DNA from: Acidobacteriaceae bacterium
Lineage (GTDB): Bacteria > Acidobacteriota > Terriglobia > Terriglobales > Acidobacteriaceae
DNA: 64,000 bases
Direction: 5' to 3'
Assembly (NCBI GenBank): GCA_025356095.1
Contig: JANXUR010000068.1
Location: 1 to 64,000, forward strand
Shown in pieces: positions 25,653-33,470 of the stretch. Under the pieces are notes generated by a model. The model had not been told where the DNA came from and did not search any database. It worked only from the letters and a program-made list of their open reading frames with translations. The position numbers and the translations under genes are program-made. Every line of letters starts with the position of its first letter. Positions within the stretch are counted from its first letter, which is position 1.

Positions 25653-26228
25653 ATGCCCGACAACGACCGCCAACTCGCCGAGATTGTCGCTAGAGAGGGT
25701 TCCCGCCTGCGCAACTTCATCCGCGCACGTGTGCCTGACCCCGCCGATGCCGAGGACATCGTGCAGGACGTGTTTTACAAACTGGTGGAAGCCAACCGTA
25801 TGCTGGTGCCGATTGACCACATTACCGGATGGCTCTTTCAGGTTGCCCGCAACCGCATTACCGACCTCTTTCGCAAAAAGAAGCCGGAGAACTTTAGCGA
25901 TGTTGCCTTCGAGGACGATGAAGGTGAGATGTCGCACTTCGAAGACTTTCTGCCCTCGCCCGATGCCGGACCCGAGGCACTCTACCTGCGCAGTCTGCTG
26001 CTGGATGAACTGGACGCCGCGTTGGGGGAGTTGCCCGCCGAGCAGCGCGACATATTTCTTGCGCACGAGATCGAGGGCCGCAGCTTCAAAGCTCTCGCCG
26101 CCGAAAGCGGCGTGAACCTTAACACTCTTTTGGCTCGCAAGCGCTACGCAGTGCTCCACCTGCGCCATCGCCTGCGCGCCACTTACAACGCTCTCTACGC
26201 TATTGACGACCAAAAAAGTGAGGAATAG
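25653..26228 (+). CDS. ECF-family RNA polymerase sigma factor
   Basis: A 191-residue sigma-70 factor with region 2 (RARVPDPADAEDIVQDVFYKLVEAN and GWLFQVARNRITDLFRKKK) and region 4 (ALGELPAEQRDIFLAHEIEGRSFKALAAESGVNLNTLLARKRYAVLHLR). Regions 1 and 3 are absent as usual for ECF factors. The chosen ATG 25653 starts just before region 2; longer in-frame readings add non-conserved residues. The stop overlaps the start region of the next gene, which codes a small membrane protein probably serving as its regulator or partner. No zinc-finger anti-sigma gene lies beside it. Confidence 0.92.
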   Translation: MPDNDRQLAEIVAREGSRLRNFIRARVPDPADAEDIVQDVFYKLVEANRMLVPIDHITGWLFQVARNRITDLFRKKKPENFSDVAFEDDEGEMSHFEDFLPSPDAGPEALYLRSLLLDELDAALGELPAEQRDIFLAHEIEGRSFKALAAESGVNLNTLLARKRYAVLHLRHRLRATYNALYAIDDQKSEE

Positions 26229-26230
26229 TG

Positions 26231-26614
26231 ATGCAGAAGAAATGGATCTGGTTTGTGCCCGCCGCAATCTTGGGCGGCATCGTCTTCATGGCCTTCGGCG
26301 GATTTGCCGTGCAGTGGCTGTGGAACTGGCTGCTGCCGCCCCTGTTCGGGTGGCATCTTGTTACTTTCTGGCAGGCACTGGGAATGCTCTTGCTCTGCCG
26401 GATTTTATTCGGTGGACTGGGCCGCCACGGGGGAGGTAAGCACCGCTGGGGCGGGGAGCGTCGCGATCGCAAAGGCGACTGCGACTCGCGGACGCCTGAA
26501 GAGCGCCAGCAAATGCGCGAGCAATTTCGCGAGCGTTTGCGCAAGCGCTGGGGTGGCCACCAACCCGGCCACCAGCCCGGCCCCCCGCCCAGTACAGAAC
26601 CCAAGACGCCGTAA
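26231..26614 (+). CDS. Small two-helix membrane protein paired with the ECF sigma factor (127 aa)
   Basis: ATG 26231 follows the sigma stop codon by two bases and is preceded by GAGGAAT. Two membrane helices (FVPAAILGGIVFMAFGGFAVQ and HLVTFWQALGMLLLCRILFGGL) flank WNWLLPPLFGW. The cytoplasmic or periplasmic tail is charged (PEERQQMREQFRERLRKRWGG) and ends in a Pro/His-rich stretch. There is no zinc-finger or known anti-sigma domain. Because it is translationally coupled to the sigma gene I infer a role in membrane sequestration or sensing, but this is untested. I recognise the WNWL-x-P-LFG / FWQALG pattern as a recurring partner of such sigma factors. Confidence 0.8.
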   Translation: MQKKWIWFVPAAILGGIVFMAFGGFAVQWLWNWLLPPLFGWHLVTFWQALGMLLLCRILFGGLGRHGGGKHRWGGERRDRKGDCDSRTPEERQQMREQFRERLRKRWGGHQPGHQPGPPPSTEPKTP

Positions 26615-26634
26615 TTCTCACAACCCCGCAAACT

Positions 26635-26689
26635 GTGCCCCCCGCCCCGGCCCGCCCCACTGAAGATCGTGCGGCGGGGGGCGGGGCAC
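26635..26689 (+). terminator. GC-rich hairpin after the sigma/membrane-partner operon
   Basis: GTGCCCCCCGCC and GGGGCGGGGCAC face each other over a loop containing CACTGAAGATCGTG. The stem is long but imperfect and has no T tract, so it may be a weak terminator or a stability element. Confidence 0.45.
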
Positions 26690-26766
26690 TGCCAGCGTCA
26701 AAACCTCCATTCCCGCACCAGCGTGAGCGCCGAATTCCGGAAAACGCACTCAGTAGTACTACGTCA

Positions 26767-26796
26767 ATGACAGATGCTCGCTTCTGAGCTTATACT
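26767..26796 (+). promoter_or_regulatory. Candidate sigma-70 promoter of the BNR protein gene
   Basis: ATGACA (26767-26772) and TATACT (26791-26796) with an 18-base spacer lie about 70 bases ahead of the ATG at 26866. Confidence 0.4.
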
Positions 26797-26865
26797 CTCC
26801 GCTGACGGGCTTCTCCCCCCTGCCTTTGTAGCCAAATTCTTCTGTCGGGAAAGAAAGTGTTTATC

Positions 26866-28230
26866 ATGAAAACAAGCAGATTCGCTCTTCTAGGCATCGT
26901 CGCGGCTTCGCTTCTGCTCGCGATCACCGCCACTGCGCAGCAGACCCAACCCAAGTCGTTCAACACAGTGCCCGTTCCTATGGCCAGTCGCAGCTTGCTG
27001 CGCTACGTGCCACCCGCAGTGGGTATCGGCCCCAACATCAACGTCACTAACAAAACTGGCGCCCAAAGCGAAACCAGCAATGCTGTGGATCCACTCAACC
27101 CCGCGCATCTGCTCTATAGCGTGAATGACCTCGGTGCTTCCACCGGAGCCGGGGCGGTGGTATACGAGTCTTTCGACAGTGGTGCTACCTTTACCGCCAC
27201 CAACGTCAACCCCAGCGGCTTCTGTTACGACACTTGGCTTTCCTTCAACAACAATGGCGACGCATTCATGTCGTACGAATGCTCTGACCAGCGCATTGCC
27301 TATAAAAAGGCGGGCACTTCCACCTGGACTTCCACCACTCTGAGCATCGCGGGCAGCTTCCCCGACCGCGACATGGTCGCCGTGGATCGTACCGCGACCA
27401 GCTCTTTTGCTGGCAGCGTGTACATCGGCTATGACGACAATGGATCGGGCAATACACCCTATGTGCTGTATTCCCGCGACGGTTTCACCAATTGGAAGCG
27501 CAGTGCCGCCATCCCGCACGTCAACGCCACCATCGGCGTCAACGTCACCGTGGGCACCGACGGCACGGTCTTTGCGTGCTGGGAAGATTACAGTGGCAAG
27601 AAGATCTACTGCTCCACTTCCCATGACGGTGGTGCCACGTTTGGTGCAGCCGTTGCCGTCACCACCTATCGCCTGAACACAACAGGGTTCTTCGTTTCCA
27701 TTCCGCCGCAGAGCTCGCGCGGGATTCTGCCTTTCCCCATGACAGCTACGGCGCCCACAGGCACCAGCCACGCCGGCCGCGTCTATGTCTCGTACCTCGA
27801 CAAGGACCCGGTAGGGGCCAACACCAACGTGTACGTTCGCTCTACCGATGACGGGGGCGCCACTTTCTCCGCCGAAACCAAAGTCAACGACGACACCACC
27901 AGCTCTTACCACTTCCACCAGCAGGTTCAGGTGGATAAGCTCGGCAATGTCGGCGTCAGTTTCTATGACACCCGCCGCGATGCCACCAACAAAAAGACCG
28001 ACCGCTACTTCAGCATGTCGGCCGACGGAGGCACCACCTACCGCCGCAACCTGCGCGTCACCACCGCCCAGTCCGACGAAACCACCACCGGCTTCGACGC
28101 CAACCAGTACGGCGACTATGCTGGCATGGGCGTGGACACCACCGGCAAGTTCTGGCTCTCTTGGACCGACTCCCGCAAAGTGGGAGCGATTAAGGAAGAC
28201 ATGTTCGGTGACTACGTAGCGATTAAGTAG
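26866..28230 (+). CDS. Secreted BNR/sialidase-like beta-propeller protein (454 aa)
   Basis: Signal peptide [25 protein letters not shown]. Repeated Asp-box motifs (S-x-D-x-G-x-T-F/Y) are visible: [25 protein letters not shown] and SADGGTTYR. Such boxes mark the turns of six- or seven-bladed propellers in sialidases and related exo-enzymes. I do not see the arginine triad of true sialidases, so it may be a binding protein or another glycoside-active enzyme. It is probably released or surface-held. ATG 26866 has GGGAAAG upstream. A perfect hairpin terminator follows. Confidence 0.82.
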   Translation: MKTSRFALLGIVAASLLLAITATAQQTQPKSFNTVPVPMASRSLLRYVPPAVGIGPNINVTNKTGAQSETSNAVDPLNPAHLLYSVNDLGASTGAGAVVYESFDSGATFTATNVNPSGFCYDTWLSFNNNGDAFMSYECSDQRIAYKKAGTSTWTSTTLSIAGSFPDRDMVAVDRTATSSFAGSVYIGYDDNGSGNTPYVLYSRDGFTNWKRSAAIPHVNATIGVNVTVGTDGTVFACWEDYSGKKIYCSTSHDGGATFGAAVAVTTYRLNTTGFFVSIPPQSSRGILPFPMTATAPTGTSHAGRVYVSYLDKDPVGANTNVYVRSTDDGGATFSAETKVNDDTTSSYHFHQQVQVDKLGNVGVSFYDTRRDATNKKTDRYFSMSADGGTTYRRNLRVTTAQSDETTTGFDANQYGDYAGMGVDTTGKFWLSWTDSRKVGAIKEDMFGDYVAIK

Positions 28231-28259
28231 GAAGGCACCAAACCAGCAGTTCAAACCAG

Positions 28260-28288
28260 AAAGCCCACAGGCCATGCCTGTGGGCTTT
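28260..28288. terminator. Perfect hairpin terminator after the BNR gene
   Basis: AAAGCCCACAGGC and GCCTGTGGGCTTT form a 13-pair stem over the loop CAT. Confidence 0.85.
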
Positions 28289-28343
28289 CGACTGTTACCG
28301 CCCCAGAGCGCTCAGGGGGCGGGTCATAAGCGCTCAGAGCGAT

Positions 28344-28378
28344 AAAAATAGAGGTCTAACCTTTCGGATAGACCCTCT
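28344..28378 (-). terminator. Terminator of the small CxxC gene (minus strand)
   Basis: On the minus strand GGTCTA and TAGACC close a small loop and are followed by TCTATTTTTATC. It lies about 90 bases after the stop of the 28466-28744 gene and supports that gene being real. Confidence 0.7.
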
Positions 28379-28465
28379 GCAAATTGGATAGCGTAGAGTG
28401 GACGCTACCCGATCCGTTGCCAAGGGCCGTGGCGTCGCAGGCCACAATCAAAGGCCGGGCACACG

Positions 28466-28744
28466 CTACTTGAGTGCGATGCGGTCACCCGCCGTGGCGT
28501 TTACATATTGGGAGCGTTGCGCATGCTGGGTTTGGTGCACGCGCTGCTGTTGCCGCATCTGGCGCGGCGAAAGCACCTTCATCGCACTCCAGTCATAGGG
28601 CAGTTCGCGGCTGCAATCGAGACACACCACGTAAGTGCCTGTAAATACAGCAGCTTCGGAATGCATTATGCCGGGGCGAACCGTCCTCGGAAAACTGTAG
28701 TGGTGATGCGCGCAACCAAAAACCTCAGAGAAAAAATGGGTCAT
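28466..28744 (-). CDS. Small conserved CxxC protein (92 aa), function unknown
   Basis: The product contains FGCAHHHYSFPRT, TGTYVVCLDCSRELPYDWSAMKV. I recognise this layout (a Cys/His-rich start, then TGTYVVCLDCGKEFPYDW-like) from small proteins common in Acidobacteria. The cysteine and histidine groups could bind a metal. A matching terminator on the same strand supports it. There is no signal peptide and no catalytic motif. The C-terminus (QQQRVHQTQHAQRSQY) is Gln-rich and poorly conserved-looking. The overlapping plus-strand reading of 28508-28813 is a shadow. Confidence 0.75.
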   Translation of the reverse strand: MTHFFSEVFGCAHHHYSFPRTVRPGIMHSEAAVFTGTYVVCLDCSRELPYDWSAMKVLSPRQMRQQQRVHQTQHAQRSQYVNATAGDRIALK

Positions 28745-29121
28745 ATTCGTACATCCCTCTGGACTCGACTTCCGGTGGAACCGGAGCGAATCCCGTTGTG
28801 GATCCCTTTGTGAATCTGTTGGTGAATCCGTTTCGCGGGTAAATTCCCGCTTGCATACTGATCTGCTTAGGCCTACTTCTTAGATTCGGTAGCAGAAGGA
28901 ACGGTTCCCGCCACGGGGTTCGAATCACTGCACTCTGTGTTAGCAAGTCTGGCTCCAAAACGGGAATCGCGAAGCCCTGTGCTAATCCGTTTTTCCACAA
29001 AATCTAGCTAAGTGATTGAAATAAATAGAGTTCTAGGCGGCAAGGCGCGAGGTTTAGACCGGAGCGGTACGGCAGGTGGAGCGCTGGGTGCAAAGCAGGT
29101 GGAAAGATGATCCTGTAAACG
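28745..29121. other. Intergenic region with 12-base repeats, no gene seen
   Basis: The only structure I see in this 377-base spacer is the tandem repeat at 28788-28837. A GGTTCGAAT string at 28917 looks like a tRNA T-loop but has no pairing stem around it. Confidence 0.5.
28788..28837. repeat. Four 12/13-base tandem repeats
   Basis: GAATCCCGTTGTG, GATCCCTTTGTG, AATCTGTTGGTG and AATCCGTTTCGCG follow head to tail in the spacer upstream of the small CxxC gene. Confidence 0.7.
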
Positions 29122-29451
29122 CTAGTGCGAGTGTTGGGGAGGAGCGTCACCCTCGGGCAGTTCATCCTCCGCCTCCGAAGTTACCGACGCCGACGCCGCT
29201 CCCGAGCAAGGCGACTTTTTGGAGCCTCTGCATTTATCCATGATAGCGGCGCGGAGCTTGCTAGCTAGTTCCACTGGCAACTCGTAGAGCTTGGAGTCGC
29301 GATAAATCTCGATGGTCTTTTTGGTGGTGTCATGAACCACATGGCAGTCGTGACACCAGGTGAGGTGCTCCTCCAGCTCGGATTGTGTACGGGCGTCGAG
29401 GGCGCCGTCGAGATAGTTAGTGAGTTCCTGGAGGAATTGCTTGCACTTCAC
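29122..29451 (-). CDS. Zinc-finger anti-sigma factor (zf-HC2 type), 109 aa
   Basis: The N-terminal domain MKCKQFLQELTNYLDGALDARTQSELEEHLTWCHDCHVVHD has the anti-sigma zinc motif (H-x3-C-x2-C) of ZAS proteins. No membrane helix follows, so it is likely a soluble, cytoplasmic anti-sigma factor; such forms often sense oxidants through the zinc cysteines. Its start overlaps the sigma gene stop by four bases (ATGA-type), giving translational coupling and one-to-one production. Confidence 0.88.
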   Translation of the reverse strand: MKCKQFLQELTNYLDGALDARTQSELEEHLTWCHDCHVVHDTTKKTIEIYRDSKLYELPVELASKLRAAIMDKCRGSKKSPCSGAASASVTSEAEDELPEGDAPPQHSH

Positions 29452-30077
29452 GAGGTGGCTTCTCCTAACGTTCGCTTCTTAAAATAGCGGCTCAGGCGTT
29501 CCCGCAGTTGCAGGCGCGCGCGGAGCAACCTTGACTTGACTGCCGGGATGCTCAGTTCGAGCGCATCAGCAGTTTCCTCGGTCGAAAGTCCTTCCACATC
29601 GCGCAATACAAACACGGTGCGGAACCCGGGGGGCAAACCTTGAATCGTTTTAGTCAGAATTTCTTTGAGCTCTGCCTGACCGTACTGCTGTTCCGGGTTC
29701 GGACTCCAGTCCGCAACTTCGCGGGGTACCGATTCTTCACCCAATTGAATATCTTCATCGAGCGAGACAAAGCGCTCCGGCTTGCGCTTGCGCAGCTTCA
29801 TTAGCGCTTCGTTCACGGCGATGCGCACCAGCCACGTGTAAAACTTCGAGTTGCCTTGAAACCGGTCGAGATTCCGGTAAGCCTTCAAAAAGGCTTCCTG
29901 AACCACATCCTCGGCATCCTCGCGGTTCTGCGTAATGTGATTGGCGATCCGGAATACGTTCCGGTCATAACGCCGGACTAGCTCTTCAAACGCAGCGTCG
30001 TCCCCACCTTTTGCGGCGTGTACGAGCGCCAGTTCCTCACTGGCAGGTCCGGTCACAATCGGTTGGATGGCACCCAT
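29448..30077 (-). CDS. ECF-family RNA polymerase sigma factor, RpoE-like
   Basis: A 209-residue sigma factor. Region 2 reads EELVRRYDRNVFRIANHITQNREDAEDVVQEAFLKAYRNLDRF and FYTWLVRIAVNEALMKLRKRK. Region 4 reads IQGLPPGFRTVFVLRDVEGLSTEETADALELSIPAVKSRLLRARLQLRERL. This is the classic SigE/RpoE layout. It is controlled by the coupled zinc-finger anti-sigma factor downstream. Divergent from the lytic transglycosylase gene, which is a plausible but unproven target. Confidence 0.94.
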   Translation of the reverse strand: MGAIQPIVTGPASEELALVHAAKGGDDAAFEELVRRYDRNVFRIANHITQNREDAEDVVQEAFLKAYRNLDRFQGNSKFYTWLVRIAVNEALMKLRKRKPERFVSLDEDIQLGEESVPREVADWSPNPEQQYGQAELKEILTKTIQGLPPGFRTVFVLRDVEGLSTEETADALELSIPAVKSRLLRARLQLRERLSRYFKKRTLGEATS

Positions 30078-30272
30078 AAGGCTTTCGATTCAGGAATTTA
30101 AAAGTGCAAACCTCTATTGTACAGCGCGTAGTGTTAACGATTGCGGCACCTCGCCGTGCGCCGCTCATGGGGAAACCATTGCAGCTCGCCCGCGCGACTC
30201 TACAATCAATCTTTACCATGAAATTTGCACGGCGAATTTGCGTAGTGAAGATGCTGCGCTGGAGAAGTCTGG

Positions 30273-32729
30273 ATGTTTGATGCTAGGGCAATTCGATTTT
30301 CGCAATGGGACAAACGTGGCGGCTTGCCTCGCTTGCCACTTTGGCCACTTTGCCGACGGCAAGTTGTGCGGGCGAAGATAGCCAGCCTCGCCGCACTGAT
30401 GCTGGCAAGTGGACTCCTATCGCTTGCCGCGGCAGGGCAAGGCAGTGGCGCGGTCCCCCCGATCCCCACGAACCCCACGAACCCCACAAAGACCGGGGCT
30501 CCCAGTCCAAGTGCGGCCAACCGGCCTGCTGGCACGTCCAGGAAATCCACGGCAACGAAAGGGAAGATCTCAGCCGGGCGCAAGCCGACGCACGCCAAGC
30601 ATAGCCACAAGCGGGCATCCGCAATGCGGATGAAGAAGATTGCCCGCGCATTTGTCGCTTCTAACGAGCTAAAACCCATGGCGCGGCAGTTGCTGGAAAC
30701 CCGCAGCAAGGCAGCGTACGCAGGCGTGGAAGCATTTGCGGCTCGGCATCCCCAAGATGATGCGGGTGCCATGGCCAATCTGGTGCTAGGCTACGCGCAC
30801 TTGCAAGATAAGCAATATGACGCAGCGAGCGTTGCGTTGGCAAGGGCGCACCAGCGTGACGCTGAACTCGCCGATTACTCAGCTTACTTTCTGGCGCAGA
30901 CTTATTCGGAGTCGCAAGACTACGCGAAGGCTCAAGCGACGGTAAAGGATTTTGCTGCGAAGTATCCGGATTCACTGTTCCATCGCGAAGCCAATGTACT
31001 AAATGCCCGTGCCGCGCTGGAGCTTGGTAAGCCGCAGTTTGCGATCGCTCTGCTCGCTAAGTATCCGGCGGAAGAACGTGCGGGCGAGAGCTTACTCCTA
31101 GGGCGAGCGTATCTAGCGGCAGGGCTAAATGACAAAGCGAATGCGGTGTTGCGGCGGGTGTATTACACCATGCCAACTTCTGCCGAGGCAGACCAGGCGG
31201 GAAGCCTGTTGACCAAGTCAGGTGACGTGGCCGCAACCGTTGCCGAGCGCAAGGCGCGTGCCGATGGGTTACTGCACGGTAAACGCTACGACCAGGCTGC
31301 CCGTGAGTATCGCTTCGTGGTGACCGAATCAGCAGACGCAGCGCGGCCCGCAGCGGAGTTGGCACTGGGCGAAGCTTTGCGCAAGGCTGGTAAGTACAAA
31401 GAAGCACGGGACGCGCTCGAGCAGATTCCAGATGCGGCGAGTGCGGGGCTTCGGGCGCAGAAGCTATATCAGCAAATGGAGATAGCCCGGTCGCTCGATG
31501 AAGGGCCAACCGTGCTGGCAAAGGATACCGACCTGCGTGTGAATGCACCGGGGACAACGTCGCTAGAAGAAGCTCTATTCTCCACAGCGAATTACTACTT
31601 ACTCAAAGACGACCGTGCGGCTGCCGCCCGTTACTATCGGGAAGTGTACGAGCTGTTTCCGCATGGCAGCCACGGATCATACGCTCATTGGAAGGCAGCG
31701 TGGCTGGCGTACCGCGAGGGTAAGCAGTCCGAGGCCAGTGCCCAAATGGAAGAGCATATCCAAGTGTACGGCGCTTCGCCCGAGACTCCGGCTGCCCTTT
31801 ATTGGCGCGCGCGGCTGGCAGAAGACGAAAGCGATTTGTTGAAAGCGCACGCCTTCCTGCGCAAGCTAGCCGATCGGTACCAGAATTACTATTACGGCGA
31901 ACAAGCCCGGCGGGAGTTAGACCGCTTGCAGATACAAGGAACTCCGCAGCCTTACGCGGTGCTACAGAAGGTTCCCCCGGCCCCGACGCCCCCGGATTTG
32001 AGTATTGGCGAGCCGCCACCGACGGACAGTTTGCGCTTGCAGCGAGCCCATCTGCTAGAAAATGCTGGTTTGGTGGAGTTTGCAGTGAAGGAATTGAACA
32101 GCGAGGCGGAGTCGTTCGCGGGTAACTGGTTCACACTGGAAAGCGCACGGCTCTTCGCCGATAGCGGCCGATATGACCGATCTATTGAGACTATGAAGCG
32201 CGCATTGCCGGGCTACTTTACCTATGAGGCGGATGCCATTGACCGTAAGTATTGGGAGTTACTGTTTCCACGTCCCTATTGGGACGCCTTGCAGAAGAGT
32301 GCTGGTGACAATGGCTTGGATGCCTACCTAGTTGCCTCGCTAATTCGGCAGGAGAGCGAATTTTATGCGGCAGCGGTCTCTAAGGCAAATGCTATCGGTT
32401 TGATGCAGATGCTCCCCGGCACGGGTAAGCAGACCGCGCACACTCTGGGATTGAAGAACTACACTCCAGACCAGTTATATCAACCGGCTACCAATCTGCA
32501 GTTAGGTACTCACTACTTCAAGAGTATTCTAGAACATTTTAATGGGAATGTGGAGTTCTCTCTGGCAGCCTATAACGCTGGACCGGAGCGGGTAGAGCAG
32601 TGGAAAACGAGCCTGAAGTTCAAGGATGCGCAGGAGTTTGTGGAGTCTATTCCATTCACGGAAACGCGGGAGTATGTGCAGGCGATTCTGCGGAATGTGG
32701 GTGTGTATCGAAGGCTCTACGGTAAGTAA
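30273..32729 (+). CDS. Soluble lytic murein transglycosylase (Slt-like), 818 aa
   Basis: The ATG 30273 has GGAGAAG upstream. A long n-region leads to the signal peptide VVRAKIASLAALMLASGLLSLAAAG, then a Pro/Thr linker (PTNPTNPTKT). Residues about 110-650 form a helical superhelix of TPR-like repeats (AFAARHPQDDAGAMANLVLGYAHLQ, SAYFLAQTYSESQDYAKAQ). The C-terminal SLT domain has the catalytic Glu in LIRQESEFYAAAVSKANAIGLMQMLPGTG and the typical SLAAYNAGPERVEQW. It cleaves the beta-1,4 link in peptidoglycan and makes 1,6-anhydro ends in the periplasm. Longer than E. coli Slt70 (645) because of extra repeats. Confidence 0.92.
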   Translation: MFDARAIRFSQWDKRGGLPRLPLWPLCRRQVVRAKIASLAALMLASGLLSLAAAGQGSGAVPPIPTNPTNPTKTGAPSPSAANRPAGTSRKSTATKGKISAGRKPTHAKHSHKRASAMRMKKIARAFVASNELKPMARQLLETRSKAAYAGVEAFAARHPQDDAGAMANLVLGYAHLQDKQYDAASVALARAHQRDAELADYSAYFLAQTYSESQDYAKAQATVKDFAAKYPDSLFHREANVLNARAALELGKPQFAIALLAKYPAEERAGESLLLGRAYLAAGLNDKANAVLRRVYYTMPTSAEADQAGSLLTKSGDVAATVAERKARADGLLHGKRYDQAAREYRFVVTESADAARPAAELALGEALRKAGKYKEARDALEQIPDAASAGLRAQKLYQQMEIARSLDEGPTVLAKDTDLRVNAPGTTSLEEALFSTANYYLLKDDRAAAARYYREVYELFPHGSHGSYAHWKAAWLAYREGKQSEASAQMEEHIQVYGASPETPAALYWRARLAEDESDLLKAHAFLRKLADRYQNYYYGEQARRELDRLQIQGTPQPYAVLQKVPPAPTPPDLSIGEPPPTDSLRLQRAHLLENAGLVEFAVKELNSEAESFAGNWFTLESARLFADSGRYDRSIETMKRALPGYFTYEADAIDRKYWELLFPRPYWDALQKSAGDNGLDAYLVASLIRQESEFYAAAVSKANAIGLMQMLPGTGKQTAHTLGLKNYTPDQLYQPATNLQLGTHYFKSILEHFNGNVEFSLAAYNAGPERVEQWKTSLKFKDAQEFVESIPFTETREYVQAILRNVGVYRRLYGK

Positions 32730-32839
32730 TGCTAGCTTCCGGCAGCGACACCGGACTCAGAACGCAAACTTTTTGTTTCTTATTTCTTCCCGTGCGCGAC
32801 CGCCCTGACAATTACTGGCACGGAGTCGCGCTGCCCCGC

Positions 32840-33358
32840 CTAGCTGACGCCTTCCGCATGCGGGTGAGGCTTAACGAAGAGTAATTCGTACATGAGTAAA
32901 CCCGCGCCAACCACAATCGCACTATCGGCCAAATTGAAGGCCCAATAGTCGTAGCGTCGGCCGCTGATGCGAATGTAGAAGTCGAGAAAATCCACAACAG
33001 AGCCGTTGAGAATGCGATCCCACAGGTTGCCAACAGCACCGCCGACAATAAGTGCCAGTCCTAAGCCCGCAATGGAGCTAAACTGCGCGCGCACGAAGAT
33101 ATAGCATACCACAGCGAGAGCAATCAGCGAGACGCTAATCAGAAGCCATAACTTAACTGGCGAGGGCTCTTGCGTAAAGATGCCAAACGCCGCGCCTCGA
33201 TTTTCGAGATGGACTAAGTGGAAGAAGCCAGGGACGACAACCCGTTCCTGCCAGGGAGCTATGGTGTGCACGATCCAAAGCTTGCTGATGCGGTCTGCCA
33301 CCACGACGCCGAGCGAAAGTAAGAGGAGCGAGAGGCGGAATGTTAGGCTGCGGATCAT
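32840..33358 (-). CDS. lspA: Lipoprotein signal peptidase (signal peptidase II)
   Basis: A 172-residue inner-membrane aspartyl protease that removes signal peptides from prolipoproteins. It has four membrane helices. Catalytic Asp residues are in GGAVGNLWDRI and YWAFNLADSAI, and the conserved ENRGAAFGIF is present. I chose ATG 33358 since the longer TTG start at 33379 only adds RGHTNS. It lies 91 bases downstream of ileS on the same strand; the ileS-lspA order is common in many bacteria. Confidence 0.95.
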   Translation of the reverse strand: MIRSLTFRLSLLLLSLGVVVADRISKLWIVHTIAPWQERVVVPGFFHLVHLENRGAAFGIFTQEPSPVKLWLLISVSLIALAVVCYIFVRAQFSSIAGLGLALIVGGAVGNLWDRILNGSVVDFLDFYIRISGRRYDYWAFNLADSAIVVGAGLLMYELLFVKPHPHAEGVS

Positions 33359-33470
33359 GGAGTTAGTGTGGCCTCTCAACTTGCTTACTCGTAAAAACTA
33401 TTCATCTTACCTGCATCAACAAAATACGCAGATTAAAGTAGGTCACCATTTTATTGTGTGCGCACCGGAG

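Noticed and set aside
25215-26267. A 350-codon open frame on the minus strand
   Set aside because: It lies antisense to the yidD-like gene and the ECF sigma gene, both of which have clear family motifs; the minus reading has none.
26890-28275. A 461-codon open frame on the minus strand
   Set aside because: Complete antisense shadow of the BNR propeller gene, with Gly/Val-rich composition produced by codon bias.
28861-29000. tRNA-like T-loop string GGTTCGAAT
   Set aside because: The flanking bases do not pair and no acceptor or anticodon arm can be drawn.
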